Below the pieces are notes generated by a model. It had not been told where the DNA came from. It ran no database searches and saw only the letters and a list, made by a program, of their open reading frames with translations. A stretch of 37,124 nt of DNA from Calditrichaceae bacterium (GTDB lineage: Bacteria > Calditrichota > Calditrichia > Calditrichales > Calditrichaceae): contig JAFGKZ010000085.1 of assembly GCA_016928315.1 (NCBI GenBank), positions 1-37,124 of the forward strand. The letters run 5' to 3'. Position 1 is the first letter of the stretch; each line of letters begins with the position of its first letter. Below, piece by piece: positions 17,061 to 26,071 of this stretch. The position numbers were made by a program, and so were the translations under genes.

Positions 17061-19510
17061 TAACTTGCTTCATTCCATAACCCATACTTCTTCGCCAGTA
17101 AAATTGTCGCGCCGGTTGTGAATACAATGACTGAAATGGAACTAATCGGCATCAAAATCGCTGCTATCAGGGGTGATAACGTCCCTGTTACAGCAAAACT
17201 CAGTCCTATAACATTATATATAAACGAGATTATAAAACTGATTATTATTATATGCATACTTCGTTTTGCAAATTTAATAAAATCAGCCAGACGTTGAAAC
17301 TGTTTGCCATCCAAAATAGCATCGCTCGCCGGAGAAAACGTATTTACATCTTCGGAAATAGAAACACCTGCATCACTCTGTTTCAATGCGCCGGCGTCAT
17401 TTAATCCGTCGCCAATCATGAGCACCCGATTGCCTTCATTCTGTAGTTTTTGAATAAAATTGAGCTTATCATACGGGCTTTGTTTAAAATTCAGCGTTTC
17501 CGTTTCAGAAAAATAGTTGAGCAAATTGGATCTTTCATTATCATTATCCCCTGTTAGCAGATATATTCTGAACCAGTATTTTAAGATAGTGATTGTTTCC
17601 TTCAGGCCGGGACGATAACTGCTGCAAATCTTAAATTTTCCTCTTGGTTTACTGTTTATCTCAAGGTAAACCTGTCCGGCCGAAGTATTTCCGGATATTC
17701 CAATAAATTCAGCCGAACCCAATCGAATATTCTGATCCTTAATTTTTCCGCTTATGCCTTTTCCCGGCGTCTCTACAAAATTTTCAACCGGATAGAAATT
17801 ATGATCTGCGTAAGCTGCGGCAATCTGCCTGCTTATTGGATGCATGGATTGCCGCGATAGGGATAAAACATAGGATATTTCGTCTTGACTCAATTCATTC
17901 TGATTTACATCCAGAGATTCAAATGTGACCTCTGATTTGCCGCCACGCGTTATGGTTCCGGTTTTATCAAACACCACTACATTGACCTTCGCCAGTGATT
18001 CAATCACCGCAGTATTTTTTAAATAAAACTGATTTTTACCAAATATACGCATCGTATTTCCCAGGGTGAAAGGTGTAGAGAGAGCCAGAGCGCACGGGCA
18101 GGCAATAATCAGCACGGCAGTTAATGCATTCAGGGCTAACGACGGCTCTATGCAGAACCAGTAAATGGCTGAAATTAAAGCAATGGAAATGACTACAATC
18201 GTAAAATAACGGCTGATCGTATTCGCCAGCGTCGTAATCTTGCCTTGATGCTCCTTTGAAAAGGCGTCATCATTCCAGAGGCGGGTAAGGTAACTCTGCG
18301 ACACATCCTTAATCACGTCCAATTCAATAAGGCCGCCGATCTGCTTGCCGCCGGCATAGATCATTTCACCCGATTCTTTTTTAACCGGCGCGGACTCACC
18401 GGTCACAAAGCTGTAATCAATATAGGCCTCGCCGTTTATCATGATGGCATCCGCGGGAATCAATTCGCCATTCCGGATAATGATGCGATCACCCACCTTA
18501 AGTTTTTCGATGGAAATGACCTGTTCGCTGTTCTTTTCTTTGCGCGTTACCGATATGGGAAAATAGGATTTATAATCCCGCTCAAAGGAAAGTGAATCAT
18601 ACGTTTTCTTCTCAAAGATTTTACCAACTAACAAAAGAAAAACCAGACCGGTGAATGAATCCATAAATCCGGGACCTGCTCCGGCAAGAATATCATAAAG
18701 ACTGCGCAGGAACAGTGTTATGATACCAATGGAAATGGGCACATCCATATTGACCATCTTCTGTTTCCAGCCTTGCAGCGCCGAGCGGAAATAATCTGCA
18801 CTGCTGTATAACAAAACCGGCAAGGCAACGATGATATTCAGATAACCAAAGAACTTTTCAAATTCCTTCCCGATGCCCTTCCCCAGCGATAAATATTCGG
18901 GAAAACTGAATAGCATAATGTTGGCAAAACAAAATCCGGCAACGCCAATTTTAAGGTATAAATCTTTATTAGATTGTTTTTTTCCCCTGGCATCGATACT
19001 CTGCATATTGATCTGCGGTTCATAGCCGATTGAGGTCAGCAATTCCACCAGGGTACGCAGTGATGTCTGACTTTCATCAAACTTGAGCGCTAATTCCTTT
19101 TTAAGAAAATCCACCCGCGACTCAATAACACCTTTGTTTAATCTATAGAGATTTTCCAGCAGCCAGACACAGGAGCTGCAATGCATGGAAGGGATAAAGA
19201 AATTAACGCGGCTTATACCATTGTCATGAAAATCTATGATTTTCTTTTTGATTTCTTGATCATCAAGATAAGCAAACTTATTTTTGATTGGCGTATCTTT
19301 GAGGGCAATGCCTGGGTTTTCATCGAGATTGTAATAATTGCATAAATCGTTAGCCTCGAGGATTTCATATACCGTTTTGCAGCCGGAACAGCAAAATACT
19401 TTATTGCTAATATGGATATCGGAATTTGAACAACTATCCCCGCAGTGATAACAGAGATCCGCAGCGGTTTTTATCTCGGATTGATATGTTTTTATTTCAA
19501 TTATACTCAT
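17060..19510 (-). CDS. ccoI: Copper-transporting P-type ATPase, FixI/CcoI type
   Basis: An 816-aa copper exporter that feeds copper to cbb3 oxidase assembly in the periplasm. The cysteine-rich N-terminus (CYHCGDSC at 20-27, CCSGC at 40-44) is typical of the FixI group. A heavy-metal domain follows with MHCSSC (metal Cys111 and Cys114). The CPC metal site (CPCALALS, about 471), the phosphorylation motif DKTGT (about 512), HPISRQIA, and the hinge GDGLND (about 697) are all present, so it appears functional. It precedes the cbb3 genes and follows the TauE-like gene after a 363-base repeat-filled gap. The four-helix-bundle cassette lies between it and ccoS. No strong ribosome site is seen. Confidence 0.95.
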   Translation of the reverse strand: MSIIEIKTYQSEIKTAADLCYHCGDSCSNSDIHISNKVFCCSGCKTVYEILEANDLCNYYNLDENPGIALKDTPIKNKFAYLDDQEIKKKIIDFHDNGISRVNFFIPSMHCSSCVWLLENLYRLNKGVIESRVDFLKKELALKFDESQTSLRTLVELLTSIGYEPQINMQSIDARGKKQSNKDLYLKIGVAGFCFANIMLFSFPEYLSLGKGIGKEFEKFFGYLNIIVALPVLLYSSADYFRSALQGWKQKMVNMDVPISIGIITLFLRSLYDILAGAGPGFMDSFTGLVFLLLVGKIFEKKTYDSLSFERDYKSYFPISVTRKEKNSEQVISIEKLKVGDRIIIRNGELIPADAIMINGEAYIDYSFVTGESAPVKKESGEMIYAGGKQIGGLIELDVIKDVSQSYLTRLWNDDAFSKEHQGKITTLANTISRYFTIVVISIALISAIYWFCIEPSLALNALTAVLIIACPCALALSTPFTLGNTMRIFGKNQFYLKNTAVIESLAKVNVVVFDKTGTITRGGKSEVTFESLDVNQNELSQDEISYVLSLSRQSMHPISRQIAAAYADHNFYPVENFVETPGKGISGKIKDQNIRLGSAEFIGISGNTSAGQVYLEINSKPRGKFKICSSYRPGLKETITILKYWFRIYLLTGDNDNERSNLLNYFSETETLNFKQSPYDKLNFIQKLQNEGNRVLMIGDGLNDAGALKQSDAGVSISEDVNTFSPASDAILDGKQFQRLADFIKFAKRSMHIIIISFIISFIYNVIGLSFAVTGTLSPLIAAILMPISSISVIVFTTGATILLAKKYGLWNEAS

Positions 19511-19873
19511 TTAACGGGATATAAAAATTCAGTTAATCTCGCTTGTTCAAAACTACATTTTTTTTATGAATAATCCCAATAAAGTTGAAATAAAATGACT
19601 ATAGAATTTAAAATCTGTTATATAAAGATTTTGGATATACTGGAATAGTTTATTAACCCTCCCTATCCCGATCACGCCAGTAGGCGGATGCGCCCTTCGC
19701 CGTATAAATCGGGATTCCCCTCCCTAATTTTTAGGGAGGGGAGAAGGGGTGGGTCATTATAATATAATCCTAATAAATGATTATAAATTCATTTGATAAT
19801 ATATAATGTTTGCATAAAAAATTAATATGCTCTTCCTTATTGCCTTAATAAGGGGGGATATAGAGGGGTATTT
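19511..19873. repeat. Repeat-filled gap between the TauE-like gene and ccoI
   Basis: This gap holds no gene. It contains nested inverted repeats: ATCCCGAT (19665-19672) with ATCGGGAT (19708-19715), and directly beside them the perfect 11-bp hairpin CCCCTCCCTAA (19717-19727) / TTAGGGAGGGG (19731-19741) with a 3-base loop. GAGAAGGGGTGGGTC follows. Near 19850 lies GGGGGGATATAGAGGGG. The rest is AT-rich and may hold a promoter for ccoI; no clear FNR-type box was seen. Confidence 0.65.
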
Positions 19874-20590
19874 CTAAAAGCTTGAGAGCCAGTAGATTTT
19901 AATCCAGCCCAGAGCATCAATACCTCTGAGGATAGTCAGAATTCCCATGAGGATTACTAAAATCGCCGCAATACGATAGAGCCGTCCCCGTACTTTTACA
20001 GAAAGCAGATTAACAATAAAGCCAGTGAAGAACATGGCGGGAAACGTACCCAGACCAAAAATAAGCATAGTTAAAAAGCCGCCGGCAATGCTTTGTGTGG
20101 CAGCCGCTTTAGCGCCAACGGCATAAACTAATCCACAGGGGATTAAACCGAGAACCATACCAAGGACAAAAATATTTTTACGATTAACTTTATTAAACAA
20201 TGCATTAACCGTTCGTTTAAAAATATTCACACCGGGAAAGGCATCCGGTTCAAGATTAGGAATAAGTCCTGCTATATCCAATCCCATCAACACCATAAAA
20301 ATCCCGGCTAGTAATTGCAATCCGCCCTGGAAATCCTGAATAGCAAAGATAAGCCCAAGGGTTCCGCCAATAAAACCAAATAATTCACCGAGAATAGTAT
20401 AAGTTACTAACCGGCCTGAATTGTATAGAAGATGCGGAACCAATTTCTTAAAATAGGAATTATCGGGTGCGGGATCGTTTTCGGCAATTTTGAATGTATA
20501 GGTGGCCACAAAACCGCCGCACATGCCAATGCAATGGCTGAATCCCCCGAAAAAGCCGATTAAAAAGAGAGCAAAAAAATCAATGTTCAT
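19874..20590 (-). CDS. TauE/SafE-like (UreH-type) membrane protein of the oxidase cluster
   Basis: A 238-aa membrane protein with about six helices and two similar halves. The first half has SHCIGMCGGF (about 18-27), the second LIPCGLVYAVGAKAAATQS (about 141-159). These Cys/His/Met-rich helix motifs are typical of the cbb3-associated members of the TauE/SafE/DsbD-like superfamily, which often sit beside ccoI. A role in moving copper or reducing equivalents for oxidase assembly is plausible; sulfite export is not supported by anything here. It lies between the caa3 operon and ccoI, separated from ctaF by a 104-base inverted-repeat element. The family call is good; the substrate is unknown. Confidence 0.82.
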   Translation of the reverse strand: MNIDFFALFLIGFFGGFSHCIGMCGGFVATYTFKIAENDPAPDNSYFKKLVPHLLYNSGRLVTYTILGELFGFIGGTLGLIFAIQDFQGGLQLLAGIFMVLMGLDIAGLIPNLEPDAFPGVNIFKRTVNALFNKVNRKNIFVLGMVLGLIPCGLVYAVGAKAAATQSIAGGFLTMLIFGLGTFPAMFFTGFIVNLLSVKVRGRLYRIAAILVILMGILTILRGIDALGWIKIYWLSSF

Positions 20591-20605
20591 TATTTTTCGT
20601 TTTCA

Positions 20606-20684
20606 CACGAAGATCACGAAGAATGCGAAGACTTTAACTCTGCTACATTTTTATTTTTCTTTGCGTTCTTTGCGGCTTAGCGTG
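20606..20684. repeat. Imperfect inverted-repeat element between ctaF and the TauE-like gene
   Basis: The left arm (20606-20631, beginning CACGAAGATCACGAAG) and right arm (20658-20684, ending TTTGCGGCTTAGCGTG) are imperfect reverse complements of about 26 bases around an AT-rich centre. A lone arm-like stretch (CCACGAAGAATCATGAAG) occurs at 33933-33950. Noncoding dispersed repeat of a type seen in many genomes. Confidence 0.65.
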
Positions 20685-20694
20685 CTGGCTTAGT

Positions 20695-21042
20695 CTATTT
20701 ATCATAAATGATTGCGTTTTTTTTGATGGGTTTTGCTTTTACTTCATCAATCGAATCGCGCTGCATCGTGTCGAACATTGTGAGAATAATGAACACACTG
20801 ACAAAAATCAAGGAAATAGAAAAAATGGCCATAAATAATTTGTTATCATATAACAGGTGCATAAAAAATAGGGCTACCAGGACTGCTTTAATCGATGCGA
20901 TTACCATGGCAATAATCAGATTAAAGGCGCCAAAGTGGACAAATGAAACGACTACGGTAATAATGGTTAAAACCATTAATGCAACGCCGACGGATAAATA
21001 AGTTTTTAAGGGTGTGATATGATGATGTGCTTTTATGCTCAT
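20695..21042 (-). CDS. ctaF: caa3 oxidase subunit IV (CtaF/CoxD-like)
   Basis: A 115-aa protein with three membrane helices (about 14-34, 38-62 and 68-90). FGAFNLIIAMVIASIKAVL and LVALFFMHLLYDNKLF are the family's signature stretch; the Lys and the MHL motif are conserved. It is a small structural subunit of the oxidase that helps assembly. The ribosome site AGGA overlaps the stop codon of ctaE, which ends four bases upstream, so the genes are translated as a unit. It closes the ctaCDEF group. Confidence 0.9.
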   Translation of the reverse strand: MSIKAHHHITPLKTYLSVGVALMVLTIITVVVSFVHFGAFNLIIAMVIASIKAVLVALFFMHLLYDNKLFMAIFSISLIFVSVFIILTMFDTMQRDSIDEVKAKPIKKNAIIYDK

Positions 21043-21046
21043 AATT

Positions 21047-21694
21047 TTATCCTATCAAATACAATAAAGGAAATAAATAGATCCAGACTAAATCTACCAG
21101 ATGCCAATATAATCCGGCATTTTCAATGGGCGTATAATATTCTGCTGAAAAATGATTATTGATGGTTCTGCGTAATACCCAGCCGATAGCGATCATCCCG
21201 GCAATCACATGAATGCCGTGTAATCCGGTTAACATAAAATAAACACTGAAAAATACATGGGGATTTGTTCCTTTAATTCCGGTAAAAGTATAAAATTTGC
21301 CGGGTAGCTGACCCAGATGAAATTTATGACTGTATTCAAAATATTTTACGACAAGAAAAATAGCAGCAAGAGCCAGAGTCGTAATTAGCAGGATGATGGT
21401 CTGCCTGCGATTATTTAACTGCATACTCCTGATAGCCAGTGCTATTGTCAATGAACTTGTTATTAGCACAATAGTGTTCAAAGTACCCAATGCCACATTC
21501 AAATGCTGATGCGCATTAATGAACATATCCGGATACCAGGATCGGTATATGGCATAAAAAGTAAATAATCCACTGAATAACAGTACTTCTGTAATTAAAA
21601 ATATCCACATGCCCAGTTTAGCGGATTCCCTTTGCTGTTCTGATTCGCTGAAATGATGCGCTAAAAATGATGGATGTGTTTCTGTGTGATTCAT
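21047..21694 (-). CDS. ctaE: caa3 oxidase subunit III
   Basis: A 215-aa membrane protein with five helices, the length usual for quinol- and caa3-type subunit [22 protein letters not shown] opens the conserved core, [20 protein letters not shown] follows, and [19 protein letters not shown] and [18 protein letters not shown] end it. The conserved Glu in helix III-type EVLLF and the HGIHV histidines are present. Subunit III stabilises proton uptake by subunit I. It is separated from ctaD by a 194-base spacer of repeats (21695-21888), unusual inside an otherwise tight operon, and is followed four bases later by ctaF. Confidence 0.95.
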   Translation of the reverse strand: MNHTETHPSFLAHHFSESEQQRESAKLGMWIFLITEVLLFSGLFTFYAIYRSWYPDMFINAHQHLNVALGTLNTIVLITSSLTIALAIRSMQLNNRRQTIILLITTLALAAIFLVVKYFEYSHKFHLGQLPGKFYTFTGIKGTNPHVFFSVYFMLTGLHGIHVIAGMIAIGWVLRRTINNHFSAEYYTPIENAGLYWHLVDLVWIYLFPLLYLIG

Positions 21695-21704
21695 GTTTTT
21701 GCTC

Positions 21705-21880
21705 GTTATTGGTTATTGGTTATTGGATATTTTGTCAAGTCCTGTTTTTCCGATCTCCTATTTCCGAAATCCCATTTCCAGAGTGCTTCATTTTCTATCA
21801 TAATTTCCAGATTCTTCACTTCGTTCAGAATGACAAATCAGGTAATGCTGACTGTCAACTGCAAACTGAATACTGCCGCT
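21705..21880. repeat. Modular intergenic repeat between ctaD and ctaE
   Basis: Three exact tandem copies of GTTATTG (21705-21725) are followed by a spacer. Then comes a 32-base unit beginning AGATTCTTCACTTCG (21809-21840), 31/32 identical by eye to 17001-17032, and finally AACTGCAAACTGAATACTGC steps (21857-21876). The module order matches 11418-11580. Noncoding. Confidence 0.72.
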
Positions 21881-21888
21881 GCCTTCTA

Positions 21889-23523
21889 CTACTCTTCCTT
21901 ATATATCCACTTATCATTCTCAACCCGAATTCGGTCAAAATCATACGGACCGTTCTTCACTACCGGTATTTCTTCAAAATTATGATGCGACGGCGGCGAG
22001 GTTGTTGTCCACTCCAGCGTTAATGCTCCCCATGGATTCCTGCCAATCCTTTTTCCTCTCACCATGGCATGAATCAGGTAAAAGGCCATAATAAAAAATC
22101 CGGCGCCGATAACAAATGCACCAACGGATGAAAATGCATGTAACGGCTGATACTGATCGAGATAGGTATAATAACGTCTTGGCATGCCCTTGGCGCCTAA
22201 AATAAACTGGCTGAAAAATGTTACATTAAAACCGACAAAAATTAAAAAGGCTGCGATGCGCGCCCAGAACTCATTATAAGTCCGGCCCCAGATTTTTGGC
22301 CACCAGTAGTGCAAACCGGCTAAAAATGCCATCACCGTACCGCCCATCATCACGTAATGGAAATGGGCAACTACAAAATAGGTATCGTGTAAATGCACAT
22401 CCACCGAGAGAGCGCCGAGCATAATACCGGTAAATCCACCAATCGCAAATAGAAACATAAAAGACAATGCATACAACATTGGTGTCTCGAACGTAATCGA
22501 TCCTTTATAAAGCGTGGCCAGCCAGTTAAACATCTTAATACCCGAAGGAATACCCACAAGAAAGGTCAGGAACGAAAAAATCATGGCGGCAAATTCTGAT
22601 TGGCCGCTGGTAAACATATGATGTCCCCATACGAGGAAGCTAACCAGGGCAATCCCCAGACTGGAAAAAGCAATAGCATTATAACCGAATATCTTTTTCT
22701 TTGAGAATACCGCAATTACTTCACTGATAATACCCATGCCGGGCAGTATCATGATATAAACAGCCGGATGGGAATAGAACCAGAAAAAGTGCTGATAGAG
22801 CACCGGGTCGCCGCCCATGGCCGGATCAAAAATACCAATACCAAGAAGGCGTTCTGCAATCAATAATAAAAGGGTTATGCCAAGTACTGGTGTCGCCAAT
22901 ACCTGAATAATGGCGGTCGCATAGGAGGCCCATACAAATAAAGGCATTTTAAACCAGGTCATGCCCGGCGCGCGCAGTTTATGAATAGTCACGATAAAAT
23001 TAATCCCGGTAAAAATTGAGGAAAAACCCAGAATGAATGCGCCCAGCGTCATCGATACCACAGAAGTATCCGTTGAGGTGCTGTAGGGTGTATAAAAAGT
23101 CCAGCCCGTATCAACCGCTCCGGTAACTAATGAATAGACGGCAAACAGACTGCCAAAAATATACACGTACCAACTCGCCAGATTTAATTTTGGAAAAGCT
23201 ACATCCTTCGCACCGATCATGAGCGGTAACACAAAATTACCCAATATGGCCGGAATTCCGGGTATGATGAATAAAAAGATCATGATAGCGCCATGCAGGG
23301 TAAATAATTGATTATAGGTATCCGCGCCAACGATTACTTCCTGAGGCCTTATTAACTCTAATCGAATCAGTAATGCCGACATGCCGCCTATAAAAAAGAA
23401 GAACATAATACTGTACAGATACAAGATACCAATACGTTTATGATCCAGCGTCAGCAGCCAGGACTTAATTCCCTTCTGATCATTTAGATAGTTTTTTTCG
23501 ACTTCAGTTTTATTTCCACTCAT
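21889..23523 (-). CDS. ctaD: caa3 oxidase subunit I, A2 type
   Basis: A 544-aa, twelve-helix catalytic subunit reducing oxygen to water at heme a3-CuB while pumping protons. The metal ligands are His77 (FTLHGA), His252, His301 and His302 (WGHHMF), His387 and His389 (AHFHYV); Tyr256 is the cross-linking tyrosine. The helix VI motif reads YSHPAVY (250-256): the D-channel glutamate of A1-type enzymes is absent and the Tyr-Ser pair of A2-type enzymes is present. D-channel entry Asp107 ([11 protein letters not shown]) and K-channel Lys330 (PSGIKMFNW) are kept. The ATG directly follows the ctaC stop codon with no gap. It pairs with the cytochrome c-fused subunit II to form a caa3 oxidase. Confidence 0.97.
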   Translation of the reverse strand: MSGNKTEVEKNYLNDQKGIKSWLLTLDHKRIGILYLYSIMFFFFIGGMSALLIRLELIRPQEVIVGADTYNQLFTLHGAIMIFLFIIPGIPAILGNFVLPLMIGAKDVAFPKLNLASWYVYIFGSLFAVYSLVTGAVDTGWTFYTPYSTSTDTSVVSMTLGAFILGFSSIFTGINFIVTIHKLRAPGMTWFKMPLFVWASYATAIIQVLATPVLGITLLLLIAERLLGIGIFDPAMGGDPVLYQHFFWFYSHPAVYIMILPGMGIISEVIAVFSKKKIFGYNAIAFSSLGIALVSFLVWGHHMFTSGQSEFAAMIFSFLTFLVGIPSGIKMFNWLATLYKGSITFETPMLYALSFMFLFAIGGFTGIMLGALSVDVHLHDTYFVVAHFHYVMMGGTVMAFLAGLHYWWPKIWGRTYNEFWARIAAFLIFVGFNVTFFSQFILGAKGMPRRYYTYLDQYQPLHAFSSVGAFVIGAGFFIMAFYLIHAMVRGKRIGRNPWGALTLEWTTTSPPSHHNFEEIPVVKNGPYDFDRIRVENDKWIYKEE

Positions 23524-24477
23524 TTATTCACCTGTTTTATTTAGTGATTTAATATAAGTAACCAGGGCGTCAATTTCTTTGTCCTTTAAAATACCCTGAT
23601 AGGTTGGCATGACCGGTTGATAACCCTTCACGACTTTAGCCTGCGGATTTAGTATTGATTCACGGATGTAATTCTCATCCGCGGATAGAGAAGATCCGTC
23701 AGTAAATTGCTCAGTTCTGCCTATCAATCCGGATAAGGTCGGACCGATATTCGGCGAGCCGTCTATTGAATGACAGGTCACACAGGCTTTGGATTGATAT
23801 AACTTTGCTCCATATTCTTCCAAAGATAGTCCTTCTCCGGGATTACTGCTTGCTTCGAGCCATTCATTATATTCCCGCTCAGAGACCACCTTAACTTTCC
23901 CTATCATTTTGGAATGACTGGTACCACAAAATTCGGCGCAGAATAAATCATATTCGCCCTGGCGCGGCGCTTCAAACCAGGTGACGGTGTAACGGTTTGG
24001 CAGCACATCCATTTTAATCCTGAAATTCGGCACATAGAAACTATGCACTACGTCCTGGGAAGAAAGCAATAGTTCAACAGGTTTACCAACCGGAACAACC
24101 AGATCGTTGGTGCTGCTGGCGCCGTTATCATAATCAAACTGCCAGAACCATTTTTGACCGGTTGCTTTTATTTGAATGGTCTCAGCCGGCGGCACATGCA
24201 TTTTTAAATAGGTTTTAAATCCCCAAAAAAATATGATAAATACCAGGATGATCGGGATCACGGTCCAGATAATTTCCAGTGTTCGGTTTTCTGATATATC
24301 TGCCGTAAATCCATCTTTTCCTTTTTTTCTGTACTTATAAATGAAGTAGGCCGTTCCACCTACAACAATTAAAAAAAATATAATGGATGTTACCAGAATA
24401 AACTGAAACAGTGCATCTACTTCGGGAGCGATGGTTGAATTAGCCGGAGGCAGAAATAAGGTTCCGGTAGTATCCAT
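23524..24477 (-). CDS. ctaC: caa3 oxidase subunit II with fused cytochrome c
   Basis: A 317-aa subunit. Two membrane helices (about 24-47 and 70-90) precede a periplasmic cupredoxin domain with a full CuA site: His145 (VVHSFYVP), Cys180, Glu182, Cys184, His188 and Met191 (CAEFCGTSHSKM). A class I cytochrome c follows (about 220-315), with heme site CVTCH at 232-236 and probable Met ligand in PVMPTYQG. The fusion defines caa3-type oxidases, which take electrons straight from a quinol-oxidising complex, here presumably alternative complex III encoded just upstream. It abuts ctaD. The start at ATG 24477 has only a weak upstream site (GGAT). Confidence 0.96.
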   Translation of the reverse strand: MDTTGTLFLPPANSTIAPEVDALFQFILVTSIIFFLIVVGGTAYFIYKYRKKGKDGFTADISENRTLEIIWTVIPIILVFIIFFWGFKTYLKMHVPPAETIQIKATGQKWFWQFDYDNGASSTNDLVVPVGKPVELLLSSQDVVHSFYVPNFRIKMDVLPNRYTVTWFEAPRQGEYDLFCAEFCGTSHSKMIGKVKVVSEREYNEWLEASSNPGEGLSLEEYGAKLYQSKACVTCHSIDGSPNIGPTLSGLIGRTEQFTDGSSLSADENYIRESILNPQAKVVKGYQPVMPTYQGILKDKEIDALVTYIKSLNKTGE

Positions 24478-24589
24478 ATATTGTCAATCCTTACATACTA
24501 ATATATTTATCTTATATCCTATTTGATCTTTAAAATGCAACTATCTGGACTAGTATGTCCAAATTAAAATTGGTTTGATTTAATAATCC

Positions 24590-24603
24590 CAGCCTTAAGG
24601 CTG
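24590..24603. repeat. Short palindrome between sco and ctaC
   Basis: CAGCCTTAAGGCTG is a perfect 14-base palindrome in the 173-base spacer 24478-24650, followed by GGGCTCTTGCCC (24629-24640), another short inverted repeat. Neither has a T-run. They fit the pattern of repeats at module joints rather than clear terminators. Confidence 0.45.
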
Positions 24604-24650
24604 TGGTTAAACAAAATCCCATTATTATCGGGCTCTTGCCCATCATAAAT

Positions 24651-25490
24651 TTATTTTGTCCCTATTTTATTCCTGCTTTTATCTTTTACCCACAACAATC
24701 CAATAAATGCGGAAAGCAGTAAAAGTGTCACTGCTCCGCCAAGCTTCATTACATTGGATGCAAAAATTACGTAGCCTTTAGCATTGGGATCATAATGATA
24801 ACAATACAAAATTAGTTTATCCAGCGTGCTGCCAACCTTACCTTCTGCCGCTTCCAGCAATCCTAATTTTAAATCATTTGTTTTATATTCAATGCCGTAT
24901 AAATAGCGGGTTATTTTACCAGTTTCACTCAACAGCATTACAACTGCCGGATGTGCATACTCATCGCGCTCTTCGACATAATAATATTTAAATCCAACCG
25001 ATTCTGTAAGTTTATTGATATTGCCCTCGGTTCCGGTCAAAAATACCCATCCGTGCGGATTTTCCGGTTGATTAAGCATTTTTAGGTGAGATTGTTTTTT
25101 TGCTGCCGCCAATTCTTTGGTTTCAGTTGGATCGATACTAACCGTGACAATCTGGTAATCTTCACCAAGCAGCATATTTAATTTATATACCGATTGAGTT
25201 AAACCATTTAGAACCAGAGTACAGAGCATGGGGCATTCATAATAAGCCAAAACCAGAATAACCGGTTTACTCTGATTGAAGTATCTTTGAAGTAAAATAT
25301 TTTCACCTTGTTCATTTGTGAATTGTAAATCTACAGGAATAGTTTGGCCAAGATGTTCTTCCACATTAATATTCTGCAGCTCATCCGGATTTTGATTGGC
25401 AATTTGCGCCTGAATGTATGCAGCACTAACCAGAATCAGCATGCTAATTAATAAAATAACACTGCTTTTATTTTGATATTTATAATTCAA
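24651..25490 (-). CDS. sco: SCO1/SenC-family copper chaperone
   Basis: A 279-aa thioredoxin-fold protein that delivers copper to the CuA site of subunit II or keeps its cysteines reduced. A signal peptide or anchor at about 10-28 is followed by the copper-binding motif CPMLC (Cys86 and Cys90) and the distant ligand His180 (EYAHPAVV). SIDPTET is typical of the family. A second membrane helix near the C-terminus (about 245-268) is a feature of the longer SCO proteins found with alternative complex III. The start is TTG at 25490: an in-frame stop lies nine bases upstream, and later ATGs would cut the signal peptide's charged N-terminus. It lies directly before ctaC, matching its role. Confidence 0.92.
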   Translation of the reverse strand: MNYKYQNKSSVILLISMLILVSAAYIQAQIANQNPDELQNINVEEHLGQTIPVDLQFTNEQGENILLQRYFNQSKPVILVLAYYECPMLCTLVLNGLTQSVYKLNMLLGEDYQIVTVSIDPTETKELAAAKKQSHLKMLNQPENPHGWVFLTGTEGNINKLTESVGFKYYYVEERDEYAHPAVVMLLSETGKITRYLYGIEYKTNDLKLGLLEAAEGKVGSTLDKLILYCYHYDPNAKGYVIFASNVMKLGGAVTLLLLSAFIGLLWVKDKSRNKIGTK

Positions 25491-26071
25491 TTTAGTTTAA
25501 ACCTGAATATTCTCAAACTATATACACGATTTGATCTGTTTATTTTAAATCGCTTTATGTAAAGTAAAAATTAAAAAAAATATTCCTGAAAAATTGATAA
25601 AATGACATATTGTGTCATCCCGAGTTAAACGAAGGATTTTGGATCAGTATTTTATTTATGTTATCCCGGTGACTGACCGCTAATAAAATATAATCAGGGC
25701 TAAAATCCTAACAGGGATTTGGCTATCATCTACCCCGACTTAAAACTCGGGGCTATTCACCTGAGACTTAAAACTCGGGGCTATTCACCTGAAATATCTG
25801 ACTTTAGTAAATCACTAGTGACCAGTCAACTGTGTAGTGGTGTATCGTCATGCTGAATCACACCGATAGGTTGAAAATGCGCCTTCTGGCGTGCGGATCA
25901 GCCCTTCTGGCTGACTTGTTTTAGCATCTATTAAGGTGTGAAGGATTCCGAAATAAATTCGGAATGACGAATCTGAATATATTTGGGCTAAAGTCTTATA
26001 TAAATAATGGTGAGATAAAACTAACAGTTTTTTAAAATGAACTATAATTGAAAATTAGGTCTATTTCCAAT
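25491..26071. repeat. Repeat-filled gap between sco and the small ACIII-associated gene
   Basis: A 581-base noncoding gap. It holds a degenerate inverted copy of the TTCGTTCAGAATGACA family (TGTCATCCCGAGTTAAACG at 25613); an exact tandem duplication of 28 bp (25737-25764 and 25765-25792) whose first copy is preceded by CCCC, making a CCCCGA/TCGGGG hairpin; hairpins around GCCTTCTGGC and CAGCCCTTCTGGCTG (25880-25916); and ATTCCGAA/TTCGGAAT (25945-25952, 25958-25965). No frame with coding character was seen. The 3' part may hold a promoter for sco-ctaCDEF. Confidence 0.65.

Noticed and set aside
19874-20590. Sulfite exporter
   Set aside because: The family name covers many functions; the cysteine-rich helix motifs and oxidase neighbourhood point to metal or redox handling, and no sulfur gene is nearby.
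25737-25792. CRISPR array
   Set aside because: Only two adjacent 28-bp copies without spacers, and no cas genes in the window.
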